A stretch of 64,000 nt of DNA from Streptosporangium sp040640155. GTDB taxonomy: Bacteria > Actinomycetota > Actinomycetes > Streptosporangiales > Streptosporangiaceae. Below, piece by piece: positions 7,913 to 16,896 of this stretch. Positions within the stretch are counted from its first letter, which is position 1; each line of letters begins with the position of its first letter. The stretch is taken from assembly GCF_040640155.1 (NCBI RefSeq), contig NZ_JBFABE010000012.1:1-64000 (forward strand). Direction: 5' to 3'. A program made the translations under genes and the position numbers. Under the pieces are notes generated by a model, which saw nothing but the letters and a program-made list of their open reading frames with translations, made no database searches and was not told the origin of the DNA.

Positions 7913-9070
7913 TTGCGGCTGTACCTCACCGCGCTGAAACCGACCGTCTCGGTCACCGACGGCTTTCTCCCGGCGGCGCGCGCGCTCGGCTGCGAGGTCA
8001 CCATCCTCACCGACCGGCCGGAGCGGCACCGTGACGCCGGGACGGAGGTGCTCCCCTGCGACGTACGCGATCCGCGGGCGGTGATCGACACCGTCGCGCA
8101 CCACCGTCCCCCGGACGCGATCTTCTCCAACTCCGACCACATCCAGGCGGAGACCGCGCTCGCGGCCGCCTACTTCGACCTGCCGGCCAAGGACTGGCGC
8201 GCCTGCGTCGACACCAAGAACAAGGCGCTCACCCGGCGGCGGCTGGCCGCCGCCGGGGTCGAGACCGTCTGGTCCCGGCGGCTGGGACCGGTGGACCCCC
8301 TGCCGGAGCGGGTGCCCTTCCCCGCCGTGGTGAAGCCCCGCGAGGGCGTGGCCAGCGAGGACGTCGTCCTGGTGGGGGACGCGGGCGAGCTCGCCGCGGC
8401 CGTGGCGGGGATCAGGGCCCGGCGCCCCGGGGAGGCGCTGGTCGTGGAGGAGTACCTCGACGGGCCGCTGCACACGATGGAGACGCTGGGGGACGGCGAG
8501 CGGATCGAGGTGCTCGGCGGCTTCCGCACGGTCCTGGGACCGCTGCCGCACTTCGTGGAGGAACGGCTCGACTGGGAGCCGCCCCCCGGCCGCGACCACG
8601 TGCTCCGGGCCCTGGAGGCGCTGGGGGTGGGCCTGGGCGCCTGCCACACCGAGTACGTGATGACCCGCCAGGGGCCGCGGATCGTGGAGGTCAACTACCG
8701 GGTGATCGGCGACCACTGCGAGTTCCTGCTGGCCGACCTGCTGGACGTGCCGCTGTTCGAGCTGATCCTCGGGGTCCATCTCGGGGCGGGGCTGAGGGCT
8801 CCCGGCCGGGCCAGGGGGCACGGGACCGCGCTGAGCCTGGTCGCCGGCCGCCCGGGGACGGTCGCCGCGGCTCCCGGGACGGTCGTCCCGGCGACCGGCG
8901 GACCGGTCAGGATCTGGCACCGGCCGTTGCGCGCCGTGGGCGACCGGATCGAGCCGAGCCACACCAACCGGGACTACCTGGGGATCGTCCGCGCGATCGG
9001 CCCCGACCGGGCCAGCGTGGACGCGGCCATCACGGGATTCAACGCCGAGAACCCGTGGGTGATCGCATGA
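7913..9070 (+). CDS. ATP-grasp ligase of the siderophore operon
   Basis: A 385-residue ATP-grasp enzyme, a class that joins a carboxylate to an amine or other nucleophile through an acyl-phosphate. Visible parts: an N-terminal Rossmann-like pre-ATP domain (residues 1-95), DTKNKALTRRRLAAAG, VVKPREGVASEDVVLV with the ATP-binding Lys, VVEEYLDGPLHTMETL, and the metal-ligand segment HTEYVMTRQGPRIVEVNYRVIGDH. Start is TTG with CAGGAG six bases upstream; the iron box sits between promoter and start. It overlaps the next gene by ATGA, so it is the first cistron of a three-gene NIS-siderophore operon. Its likely job is to condense an amino acid or amine building block for, or onto, the product of the two IucA/IucC enzymes; the actual substrate cannot be told. 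Confidence 0.85.
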   Translation: MRLYLTALKPTVSVTDGFLPAARALGCEVTILTDRPERHRDAGTEVLPCDVRDPRAVIDTVAHHRPPDAIFSNSDHIQAETALAAAYFDLPAKDWRACVDTKNKALTRRRLAAAGVETVWSRRLGPVDPLPERVPFPAVVKPREGVASEDVVLVGDAGELAAAVAGIRARRPGEALVVEEYLDGPLHTMETLGDGERIEVLGGFRTVLGPLPHFVEERLDWEPPPGRDHVLRALEALGVGLGACHTEYVMTRQGPRIVEVNYRVIGDHCEFLLADLLDVPLFELILGVHLGAGLRAPGRARGHGTALSLVAGRPGTVAAAPGTVVPATGGPVRIWHRPLRAVGDRIEPSHTNRDYLGIVRAIGPDRASVDAAITGFNAENPWVIA

Positions 9071-10941
9071 CCGGTCCCGGCCAGGGGCCGGCCTCCCCCG
9101 CCGGCGCCGGTGCCGCCTTCCACGCCCGGCTCTCCTCCGCCGCCTTCCGCGACGGTTCCGGCCGTCGCGCCGGGAGCGGCTCCGGTCCCGGCGCGCGCCG
9201 TTCGGGCTCCGGCGCCGGTGCCGGAGCCGGAGCCGGCTCGGTGAGCCCGCGGGAGTCCTACCTGGCCGCCCGGGTGCTGGACGCGCTGCTGCGCGAGGAC
9301 TACGGCGGCCTGGCCGGGCGGATGACCCGGGGCAAGGACGGGGTCGCGCTGCTGCTCCCCGGGGGCAGGCGGGTGCGGCTGACCCCGGGCTCGCTCTTCC
9401 AGGACTTCGTGACGGCTCCCTGGGAGACGTTGCGCCTGCGGGAGGTGCTGCACGCGCTGCGCGAGGTCTCCGCGCCGGCCGACGCCGCCGGGGTCGAGTC
9501 GTTCGTCCGGGAGTGCCACGAGGCGCTGCGCGCCCTGGACCTGCACGACGCCCTCCGCGAGGAGGTGCTCGCCAGACTGGACCCCGTTCCCGGCGGCACG
9601 CCCGCCCCCCGGGGCCGGGACTCCGGGAAGCGCGGGGGCGGGCGGCGCGGCGGGAGCGGGGGCATGCGGTACGAGACGCTGGCCGCCTTCGTCGACCATC
9701 CCGTCTACCCGACGGCCCGCTGCCGGATCGGGCTCTCCGACGAGGAACTGGTGGCGTACGCGCCGGAGTTCGCGCCCGTCTTCGCGCTGCGCTGGGCCGC
9801 GGTGCCCCGCGAACGGCTGACCGGGGCACAGGTCCCGGACGCGCCCGCCTTCCCGGACGCGCCCGCCTTCCCGGACGTGGGGCTCGCGCCGGACCTCGCC
9901 GGGACGCACGTGCTCTTCCCGGTACACCCGCTGACGGTCGCCGAGGTCGAGCGGATCGAGTGGGCGACCATGGCTCCGGAGGCGTACCTGAACGTGCGGC
10001 CCACGCTGTCGATGCGCACGGTCGAGGTCTCGCCGGGCACCTTCCTGAAGCTGCCGCTGGCCACCAGTACCCTCGGGCTGCGCAACCGGAGGTCGATCAA
10101 ACCGGGCACGCTGGTCGACGGGGCGCGGGCCGAACTGCTGCTGCGCGCCATGCCCGACCCGGAGGTGCTCCTCGCCGACGAGCAGACCTACGGCCACGCC
10201 GGGCACGAGTACCTCGGCTGGCTGCTGCGGCGTCACCCGGCCGGGGAGGTCGTCCCGGTCGCGGCGCTGCCGGCGCCGCTTCCCGGGGGCGGGCTGGTCG
10301 TGGAGGAGCTCGCCGGGCGCTGGTGCGGAGGAGACGTCGCCCGGTTGCTCGAACGGTACCTTCGGACGCTGTTCCGCTTCCACGTGCGTCTCTTCGTCAG
10401 GTACGGCACCGCGCTGGAGACCCACCAGCAGAACCTCTCGCTGGTGTTCGGCCCCGCCCCCGCCCCCGGCCCCGGCGGCGGTCCGGCCGGGTTGCTCGTC
10501 AAGGACAACGACGGTCTCCTCACCTCGCCGGAACGGCTCCGGGACGCGGGCCTGACGGTCCCGGACTTCACCGACCCGCGGATGCTGACCGACGATCCGC
10601 ACGCGCTGGCCGACATGTTCGTGACCATCACCCTGCACCTGGCCGCCGCCGCGCCGGTGTTCGGCACGCTACCGGCGCGCCGGGCCTTCGAGCTGGTCCG
10701 CGGGACGCTGGCCGAGGCGCTCGACGCGTACGGGGAGGACCCTATGGCCAGGCTGCTGCGGGCCAGGACCCTGGACGCCGCCCGGCTCGTCGGGAAGTCG
10801 ATGATCACCGCTGGGACACTGGTGGACAAGGCGCGTACCGGCGCGCGCGACGTGAACAAGTTCTACGGCACGAGCGGCCCGAACTACCTCCGCCAGCCAC
10901 CCCAGGCCGCACCGGCCGCGACCACGCGAAGGACGCCATGA
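9067..10941 (+). CDS. IucA/IucC-family NIS siderophore synthetase 1
   Basis: A 624-residue NRPS-independent siderophore synthetase, which adenylates a carboxylate (usually citrate or alpha-ketoglutarate type) and couples it to an amine or alcohol. Residues 14-58 are a Gly/Ser/Ala/Arg linker absent from typical members. Family landmarks: HVLFPVHPLTVAEVERIEW, RPTLSMRTVEV with STLGLRNRRSIKPGT (ATP site), RFHVRLFVRYGTALETHQQN and LLVKDNDGLL near residue 480, then a C-terminal FhuF-like helical tail. ATG start overlaps the ATP-grasp stop (ATGA). With its neighbours it forms one translationally coupled operon under iron control. Substrate class (A, B or C) is not assignable by eye. Confidence 0.92.
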   Translation: MTGPGQGPASPAGAGAAFHARLSSAAFRDGSGRRAGSGSGPGARRSGSGAGAGAGAGSVSPRESYLAARVLDALLREDYGGLAGRMTRGKDGVALLLPGGRRVRLTPGSLFQDFVTAPWETLRLREVLHALREVSAPADAAGVESFVRECHEALRALDLHDALREEVLARLDPVPGGTPAPRGRDSGKRGGGRRGGSGGMRYETLAAFVDHPVYPTARCRIGLSDEELVAYAPEFAPVFALRWAAVPRERLTGAQVPDAPAFPDAPAFPDVGLAPDLAGTHVLFPVHPLTVAEVERIEWATMAPEAYLNVRPTLSMRTVEVSPGTFLKLPLATSTLGLRNRRSIKPGTLVDGARAELLLRAMPDPEVLLADEQTYGHAGHEYLGWLLRRHPAGEVVPVAALPAPLPGGGLVVEELAGRWCGGDVARLLERYLRTLFRFHVRLFVRYGTALETHQQNLSLVFGPAPAPGPGGGPAGLLVKDNDGLLTSPERLRDAGLTVPDFTDPRMLTDDPHALADMFVTITLHLAAAAPVFGTLPARRAFELVRGTLAEALDAYGEDPMARLLRARTLDAARLVGKSMITAGTLVDKARTGARDVNKFYGTSGPNYLRQPPQAAPAATTRRTP

Positions 10942-12521
10942 CCAGCCTCGCCCTCGACTCCCCGGCGTCCGTCGCCGAGGAGGCCTCCCTCGCCGCGCTG
11001 CTGCGCTGCTGCGTGCGGGAGATCTCGGCACCCCGCGGCCAGGTCGGGCACGAGTGGCCGTACGTGCTGCTGCGCGTCGCGGGCACCCCGCTGCGCGTCC
11101 GCGCGCACGGCGGCCTGGCGCTGCGCTTCGACGGGCGGGCCGAATGGCTGGAGAACGGCACCTGGCAGCCGCTCTCGGCGGACCTGCTCGTCCGGCTGGT
11201 GGAGAGCGAGCTCGGCGAGGACAACGAGGAGTTCGCCTCCCAGGTGGCCGAGAGCAGGGACGTCATGGCCGCGCTGCTCGCGGCGCGGCGGGACGCGCCG
11301 CCGCCCGCCGACCCGTGGCTCGCCTCCGAGCAGGCGCTCGTGTTCGGGCACCCGTTCCATCCCAGCCCCAAGGCGCGCGGCGGTGACGGCTGGCTGCGGT
11401 ACGCGCCCGAGGCGCACGCGAGCTTCCCGCTGCGGCTGCTGGGGGTCAGGCGGGACGTGCTGGCCGGCGCCGGCGACACGAGCTCCCTGGACGCGCTCGG
11501 CCAGGCGCCGCCGGGCTACGCGCTGCTGCCCGCGCACCCGTGGCAGCTCGATCTGCTCGCGGCGGACCTGGCCGCGCCGCTGGCCGACGGCCGCCTGATC
11601 GACCTGGGCGAGAGCTCCCGCGACGCGGTCCCCACCTCGTCGGTCCGCACGGTCTACGAGCCCCTTACCGACCGGTGCCTGAAGTTCAGCCTGGACGTGC
11701 GGATCACCAACTGCCTGCGGAAGAACTCCTGGTACGAGCTGGCGGGCGCGGTCGAGCTGAGCCGCCGCCTCGAACCGGTCTTCCGGGAGCTGTCGGCCGA
11801 CTTCCCCGGCACCCGCTGGCTGCCCGAGCCGGGCTACCGCTCGGCCGCCCTGGGCACCCGGCTGCTGGAGGGGCTGGGGGTGATCGTCCGGGTGGCGCCG
11901 TGGTCGGTCTGCCGGCCGGGGGTGACCCCGCTGCTCAGCGGCGCCCTGGCCGCCGCCGGGCACCCGGTGGCCGATCCGGTGAGCTGGTGGCGGGCGTACG
12001 TGGAACGCGTGGCGCCACCGGTGCTGGACGCCTACCTCGGCCACGGCGTGGTGCTAGAACCCCACCTGCAGAACGTCCTGATCGGCGTGGACGCGGCGGG
12101 ACTACCGGTGGAGGCGGTCTTCCGCGACCTGGAGGGGACCAAGCTCGTCGCCGGACGGCACGATCTGTCCGGGCTGCCCGGCCGGGTGGCCGAGGCGCTC
12201 ACCTACGACCCGGCCGCCGGGTGGGACCGGGTGGTCTACTGCCTGATGGTCAACCACCTCCCCGAGATCGCCGCCTCCCTCGCCGGAGCCGGGCACGGGA
12301 GCGGGCACGCGAACGGGGGCGGGCTCGGGCGTGAGCTGTGGGCGGTCGCCAGGGAGGTCCTGGACGGGTACGCCGGGTCCCGCGGGTGGCCGCGGCGGAT
12401 GACGGACCTGCTGTCCGGGAGGCCGCTTCCCGCCAAGGCCAACCTGTCGGTCAGGTGGGCCCGCTCGGCGGACCGCTCCGCCGGGTACGTACCGGTCGCG
12501 AACCCGCTGGCCCCCTCCTGA
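10938..12521 (+). CDS. IucA/IucC-family NIS siderophore synthetase 2
   Basis: A 527-residue second NIS synthetase. Seen: LLPAHPWQLD, the ATP-site segment PTSSVRTVYEPLTDRCLKFSLDVRITNCLRKNSWYEL starting near residue 232 (SSVRT and KFSLDVRITN are the key parts), YLGHGVVLEPHLQN, and FRDLEGTKLV. It begins with ATG overlapping the previous stop (ATGA). Two different NIS synthetases in one operon normally act in sequence, the first making a mono-adduct of the prochiral diacid and the second completing it. No hydroxylase, decarboxylase, exporter or receptor gene lies next to it, so either the monomers come from elsewhere or the product is a carboxylate-type siderophore. Confidence 0.92.
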   Translation: MTSLALDSPASVAEEASLAALLRCCVREISAPRGQVGHEWPYVLLRVAGTPLRVRAHGGLALRFDGRAEWLENGTWQPLSADLLVRLVESELGEDNEEFASQVAESRDVMAALLAARRDAPPPADPWLASEQALVFGHPFHPSPKARGGDGWLRYAPEAHASFPLRLLGVRRDVLAGAGDTSSLDALGQAPPGYALLPAHPWQLDLLAADLAAPLADGRLIDLGESSRDAVPTSSVRTVYEPLTDRCLKFSLDVRITNCLRKNSWYELAGAVELSRRLEPVFRELSADFPGTRWLPEPGYRSAALGTRLLEGLGVIVRVAPWSVCRPGVTPLLSGALAAAGHPVADPVSWWRAYVERVAPPVLDAYLGHGVVLEPHLQNVLIGVDAAGLPVEAVFRDLEGTKLVAGRHDLSGLPGRVAEALTYDPAAGWDRVVYCLMVNHLPEIAASLAGAGHGSGHANGGGLGRELWAVAREVLDGYAGSRGWPRRMTDLLSGRPLPAKANLSVRWARSADRSAGYVPVANPLAPS

Positions 12522-12599
12522 CCGCACACGAGACCACCGGCCCCGGTCACAGCCCCGGTCCCGGCCACGGTTGCTGCCACGGCCGCGGACGCGTGGAAA

Positions 12600-12629
12600 G
12601 GGGGCGGCGGTCCGTGCACCGCCGCCCCC
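12600..12629. terminator. bidirectional hairpin between convergent genes
   Basis: Perfect 12-bp inverted repeat GGGGGCGGCGGT (12600-12611) / ACCGCCGCCCCC (12618-12629) with a six-base loop, placed between the end of the siderophore operon and the end of the reverse-strand acylase. Confidence 0.75.
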
Positions 12630-12653
12630 CGCTCGGTCCCGCCAGGCGGGAGA

Positions 12654-15600
12654 TCAGTGGGAGTGGACCTCCAGCTCGTAGAGGGAGTAGCCGTTCGAGG
12701 TGCCGCGCGTGACGCCCTGGACGCGCACGTAGCGGGCCTGGGTCGGGGCGAACGTCACGTTGTCGACGCCGCCGTTCCCTCCGGTGACGGAGCGGACCGT
12801 GGTCCAGGCCGAGCCGTCGGTGGAGGTCTGGATCGAGTACGCCGACCCGTAGGCCGCCTCCCAGCGCAGCACCGTCCTGGCCACGGTCGCGTTCGCCCCC
12901 AGGTCCACCTGGAGGTACTGGTCGTCGCTGGACGAGCTGGACCAGCGGGTGGTGGGATCACCGTCGACGGCCCGGCTCGCCGGGTGGAAGAGCTGGCTGC
13001 TGGAGGCCCTGGCGGTCTTCCCCCGGGCCAGGTTGGCGGTCACGTCGCCCCGGCGCGCCGGGAACGACACGACCTCCTGGTAGGTCGGCCGGTTCTGCCA
13101 GGAGATCAGCGAGTGCTTGATCCCGCCGAGCGGCGACTGCTCGACGGCGTCGGAGCACCACTGGTCGCCCGCCGAGCAGACGTCGTCGGCCGGGTAGGTC
13201 GTCGCCGCGGGCTCGGCGAGCGCCGCCGACAGGCTCTCCAGCAGCACGGTGCGGCATCCGGCGACGGTGCCGCCCCCGCAGTACTTCGCGGGCAGCGGGC
13301 CGGAGACCTGGTCCCCGAGCACCGCGCGGACGTCCTTGCTCACGTACCCCCACCAGCCGTACTGGAAGGCCGAGCCCTTGTGCGCCTGGGCCTCGTTCGC
13401 GGAGGCGGGGAAGGAGGACACGTCACCCTGCTGGTGACCCGACGGCGACTCGTTGATCTGCAGGGTGTTGACGAGCGACTGGTAGAGGCCGTCCCCCAGG
13501 CCGGGCCTGAACTGGGCGCGGACCAGCTTGGGCCACCACGCGTCGAACGCGCGGATCGCGTCGGCGTGGGCGTAGGTCTTGCTGCCCGGCGAGGTCTCCA
13601 CCCTCTTGGCGCCCGACGCCGCCCAGGCCTCCAGCTTGGAGACCGTCGAGGCCAGGGCCGGGTCGGTCACCGCGGCGCTGCCCAGGACCCGGAGCAGGTC
13701 GGGCAGGACCCTCGTGCCGCGCAGGTCGGTCACGGCGGCCTCCGCCATGATCTTCACGGTGCCCGCCTTGTCGAGCTTCCCGGCACCGGCCAGGGCCGCC
13801 TTGACGGGCCGGTCCAGCAGGTCGGCCCGGTGGACCGGCCCGAAGCTGAAGTTGCCGTCCGCGGCGCCGTAGTCCTTGGCCTGCTTGTTGTTCCAGCTGA
13901 CGAAGTAGTCCTGGCCGGCCGACTGCGGGTGGGTGGACGCGGGGGTGTAGGTCGCGGAGTTGGTGGCGGGGTCGAAGCCCGCCCACTCGTGCGCCGCGTC
14001 GGCCGTCATCGGCAGGTTCGGGTCGGAGACCGCGGACCTGACCGGGGTGTTGCCCGACATGAAGTACGCCGCGTCGCGGGAGTTGACGTAGAACCAGTTG
14101 AACGCGAAGCCGATGGTGGAGGCGGAGTTCATGAACGCCGCCGGGTCGCCCATCTGGCCGGGGTCGTTGAACATCTGGAACCCGACGGCCGAGTCCACCT
14201 CGTGCCGGTAGGTGGAGCGCAGGGTGGTGAAGGCGGTGGGCCGCCCGCCGACGGTGCCGCGCCAGCTCACCAGGCCGTACCGGGTGCGTTGCACGACCAG
14301 GTCGTAGGAGCCCTTGGCGGTGGAGTCTGCGACGGTCGGCTTCCAGGAGTTGGTCTTCCTCAGCGTCTCCATCGCGGTGCAGACGCCCTGGTGGAGGTAG
14401 TGGTTCGAGGAGACGGTGGCCGCGCCGCCGCCGGGCTCGCAGAGCTGCAGGGCGTAGGTGTCGGTGATGTCCTGGCCGCTGGAGGTGGCGTTCCAGGCGT
14501 AGTCGGTGCCCCGGCCGAGCAGCACGTAGAGGTTGAGCCCGGCGAAGGCGGCGCCGCGTGCCCGGATGCCGGGCCCGGAGAGCTCCTGCAACATCAGCAG
14601 CTGCGGGGCGAAGTAGCCGGTCTGCGGGCCGAACACCGCGATCGGGTGCCCGGTGGCGGACTCGGCGGCCGACACCACCACGGCGTTGGACATGCCGGGC
14701 TTGGAGTTGTCGACGAGCAGGCCGTCCATCATGCCCTTCGGGGCGGTGGCCGGAACCGCGGCCGAGGACGCGGCCGACCCGGTCTCGTTGGCGGTGACGT
14801 CCACCGGCGCCGTGGAGGGGTCGGGGAGGACGACGCCGGTGGCGCCGGACGGCGCGTTCCCCGACGGGAAGCTCTGGCCGTTGTGCAGGGTGAGCGTGGT
14901 CTCCGGGTCGTTCTGCGCGCGGAACGCGGCCCAGACCTGGTCGCCGACGGCGGTGCCGTACTTGGCGCGGGAGGCGACCCGGACCAGGGCGGACTGCATC
15001 TCGGCCCCGCCGCCGCCGCCGAACAGGCCGCCGATCACACCGGAGATCGCCACCAGGTCGGTCATGGTGAAGTCCACCGGCCCGCCCTTGTTGGTGATCG
15101 CGTCGAGGTGGCCGGTCAGCACGTACTCGCCGGGGCAGTTGCGGTCGGCCATGCAGCGGTCGATGTAGGCGTTGACACCGCTGATGTAGCTCTGCACGTC
15201 GTCGTAGAGCTGGGCGCCGCGCGGGCCGGAGGCCCTGACCCGGTCGATCTGCGCCTGCAGGTCGGCCTCGGTGTAGGGGGCGTTGCGCCAGGCGCTCTGC
15301 TCCAGGGCCCGGTTGCCCGGCGCCCCTCCGGCGAACGGGGTCAGCTCGCCCCGGCCGACGTGCCGCATCAGGTCCATCACCCACAGGCGGTCCTGCGCGC
15401 CCGCGTACCCGGCGCCGAACATGGTGCCCTCGCGGGTGGTGCCGGTGATGTGCGGGACGCCGGTCGCCCTGTCGCGGACGATCGTCACGTCCGCGCGGGG
15501 ACTCGTGGTGCTCTCCACCTGTCCCGCGGGGACGCCGAACGAGGCGTCGTTGAAGAAGTCGGAGATCTGCTCGTCGGTCAGGCCGGTGTAGCCGGAGATG

Positions 15601-15902
15601 AGGCCCGCGTACCTGCCGAGCTGGTCGTCACTGTGCCTGGGCTTGGTCCCGAGGGCCTGGTGGGCGAGGATCCCGGCCAGGGTCGCGTTGCCGTTCTGCC
15701 CGGGGGGCAGGATGTCGGAGCACTCGCCGAGGCAGTAGTCGTCGGGAGGGGGAGCCGCGGTGGCCGACCGGATCGCGGCCGTCGCGGCCGGGGATACGGT
15801 CGCGGACGCCGACGCGGAGGTGGGGACGAGGGGGGATGCCAGCGCGAGGACCAGCAGCAGCGCGGGAGCCGCCGTGATCCTTCGCCTGAGGCGTGCATGC
15901 AC
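12654..15902 (-). CDS. secreted S45 (penicillin amidase-family) acylase with C-terminal discoidin domain
   Basis: A 1082-residue exported N-terminal-nucleophile hydrolase. Residues 1-35 are a signal peptide (APALLLVLALASPLVPTSASASA). The alpha-subunit region follows (AGAQDRLWVMDLMRHVGRGEL), then a spacer, and the beta subunit begins at the nucleophile Ser405 in KPGMSNAVV, where self-cleavage occurs in this family. A terminal F5/8 type C (discoidin) domain covers about residues 955-1082 (NLARGKTARASS ... YELEVHSH) and probably binds surface sugar. Relatives include penicillin, cephalosporin, aculeacin and acyl-homoserine-lactone acylases. In-frame codons extend to 16313, but the GTG at 15900-15902 gives a clean signal peptide and has AGGGA upstream. 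Substrate unknown: lipopeptide, quorum signal and beta-lactam acyl chains are all possible. Confidence 0.92.
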   Translation of the reverse strand: MHARLRRRITAAPALLLVLALASPLVPTSASASATVSPAATAAIRSATAAPPPDDYCLGECSDILPPGQNGNATLAGILAHQALGTKPRHSDDQLGRYAGLISGYTGLTDEQISDFFNDASFGVPAGQVESTTSPRADVTIVRDRATGVPHITGTTREGTMFGAGYAGAQDRLWVMDLMRHVGRGELTPFAGGAPGNRALEQSAWRNAPYTEADLQAQIDRVRASGPRGAQLYDDVQSYISGVNAYIDRCMADRNCPGEYVLTGHLDAITNKGGPVDFTMTDLVAISGVIGGLFGGGGGAEMQSALVRVASRAKYGTAVGDQVWAAFRAQNDPETTLTLHNGQSFPSGNAPSGATGVVLPDPSTAPVDVTANETGSAASSAAVPATAPKGMMDGLLVDNSKPGMSNAVVVSAAESATGHPIAVFGPQTGYFAPQLLMLQELSGPGIRARGAAFAGLNLYVLLGRGTDYAWNATSSGQDITDTYALQLCEPGGGAATVSSNHYLHQGVCTAMETLRKTNSWKPTVADSTAKGSYDLVVQRTRYGLVSWRGTVGGRPTAFTTLRSTYRHEVDSAVGFQMFNDPGQMGDPAAFMNSASTIGFAFNWFYVNSRDAAYFMSGNTPVRSAVSDPNLPMTADAAHEWAGFDPATNSATYTPASTHPQSAGQDYFVSWNNKQAKDYGAADGNFSFGPVHRADLLDRPVKAALAGAGKLDKAGTVKIMAEAAVTDLRGTRVLPDLLRVLGSAAVTDPALASTVSKLEAWAASGAKRVETSPGSKTYAHADAIRAFDAWWPKLVRAQFRPGLGDGLYQSLVNTLQINESPSGHQQGDVSSFPASANEAQAHKGSAFQYGWWGYVSKDVRAVLGDQVSGPLPAKYCGGGTVAGCRTVLLESLSAALAEPAATTYPADDVCSAGDQWCSDAVEQSPLGGIKHSLISWQNRPTYQEVVSFPARRGDVTANLARGKTARASSSQLFHPASRAVDGDPTTRWSSSSSDDQYLQVDLGANATVARTVLRWEAAYGSAYSIQTSTDGSAWTTVRSVTGGNGGVDNVTFAPTQARYVRVQGVTRGTSNGYSLYELEVHSH

Positions 15903-16080
15903 AGGAGAATCCCTAAAACATGAGGCGTACTCGAATGTTGAGAGGAACATACGTTCCGGCCAACACCGAATCAATGGCCGCCGTGAGAATCGTCCGCGCC
16001 GATTCCGCACCGCGCCGGAGGGCGGGTCGGCGCCGGGCGACCGGGACACCCCGGGGACCCGGCCGGCCCCCGCCGGTCCC

Positions 16081-16740
16081 TCACGACGACGGTTCGTCCG
16101 CGGCGCCGACCTTGACGGCGCCGAACACGACGACCGTGCTGAACGTCGTGCCGTCGATCTGGTACGCGTAGCAGCCGGGCCCGCCCACCGTCGTCGTGCC
16201 CGGCACGCTGGTCCTCGGCATGGTGAGGTCGGCGTGGTACCCGCCGTCGCGCCTCTCACCGGTGTAGGAGAACCTGGCGCTCGCGGTGCCCTTCCCGTCG
16301 ACGCGCGCGGCACGGATGAGGACCGGCCCGGTGTAGTCCGCGACGACCCAGCGCACCTTCTTCACGTACGAGCCGTCGGGCTCGCGGTCTTCGGGGCGGA
16401 GGTCCAGGACCGCGCCGCCCTTCATGAAGTAGTCGGCGATCGGGTACACCGGCCCGTCACCGAGGACCCTGGACGCCTCCCCGGGCCCCGACCACGGGCG
16501 CGGGGAGGTCGTGGGACATCGTGCCCCCGCCCGGACGACGGGGAGCCGCAGCGGCCGGGGTTCCAGCACGGCGGACACCGTCGGGGACGCCGTGGGGGAC
16601 ATCGGGGGGGACGCCGTGGGGGGCGCCGGGGTGGGGACCTGCGGCGACGGGCGCGGCGGGACCGGACCGCCGCAGGCCGCCGCGAGCGTCGTGAGGAGGA
16701 CGAGCGCCGGCACCCGCGTCAGCCGTTTCGGTGACCTCAT
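16081..16740 (-). CDS. putative secreted lipoprotein
   Basis: A 219-residue protein with a lipoprotein-type leader: MRSPKRLTRVP, a hydrophobic stretch and LAAAC with Cys23 as the likely lipidation site. A Pro/Thr/Ser-rich spacer (PSPQVPTPAPPTASPP) follows to about residue 60, then a globular domain with YPIADYFMKGGAVLDLRPED and PGCYAYQIDGTTFSTVVVFGA and two further cysteines that could pair. I do not recognise the domain. Start is the ATG at 16738-16740; a GTG nine bases upstream is an alternative and neither has a strong ribosome site. It stands alone between the acylase and the P450 on the same strand. Confidence 0.75.
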   Translation of the reverse strand: MRSPKRLTRVPALVLLTTLAAACGGPVPPRPSPQVPTPAPPTASPPMSPTASPTVSAVLEPRPLRLPVVRAGARCPTTSPRPWSGPGEASRVLGDGPVYPIADYFMKGGAVLDLRPEDREPDGSYVKKVRWVVADYTGPVLIRAARVDGKGTASARFSYTGERRDGGYHADLTMPRTSVPGTTTVGGPGCYAYQIDGTTFSTVVVFGAVKVGAADEPSS

Positions 16741-16896
16741 GAGAGCCACTATCGGCCATCCGCCGCGACGCGTCGACACCGCGAGCCGAGGCCGCGGTAC
16801 CGGCCCTCTGGACCGGCACCGCGGACCGGCCTTCCGCACCGGCGCCGCGGACGCGGTGCGGCCCCGTGGAGGGGGCCGGGGAACGCGCGGGCTCGT

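Noticed and set aside
6036..7937. ORFs running through the N gap near nudC
   Set aside because: They are open only because N codons cannot be stops; the sequence is repeat-derived.
12657..15923. 1088-codon ORF opposite the acylase
   Set aside because: It is a GC-rich antisense shadow: no ribosome site, no recognisable domain, composition of Val/Gly/Arg/His typical of reverse frames.
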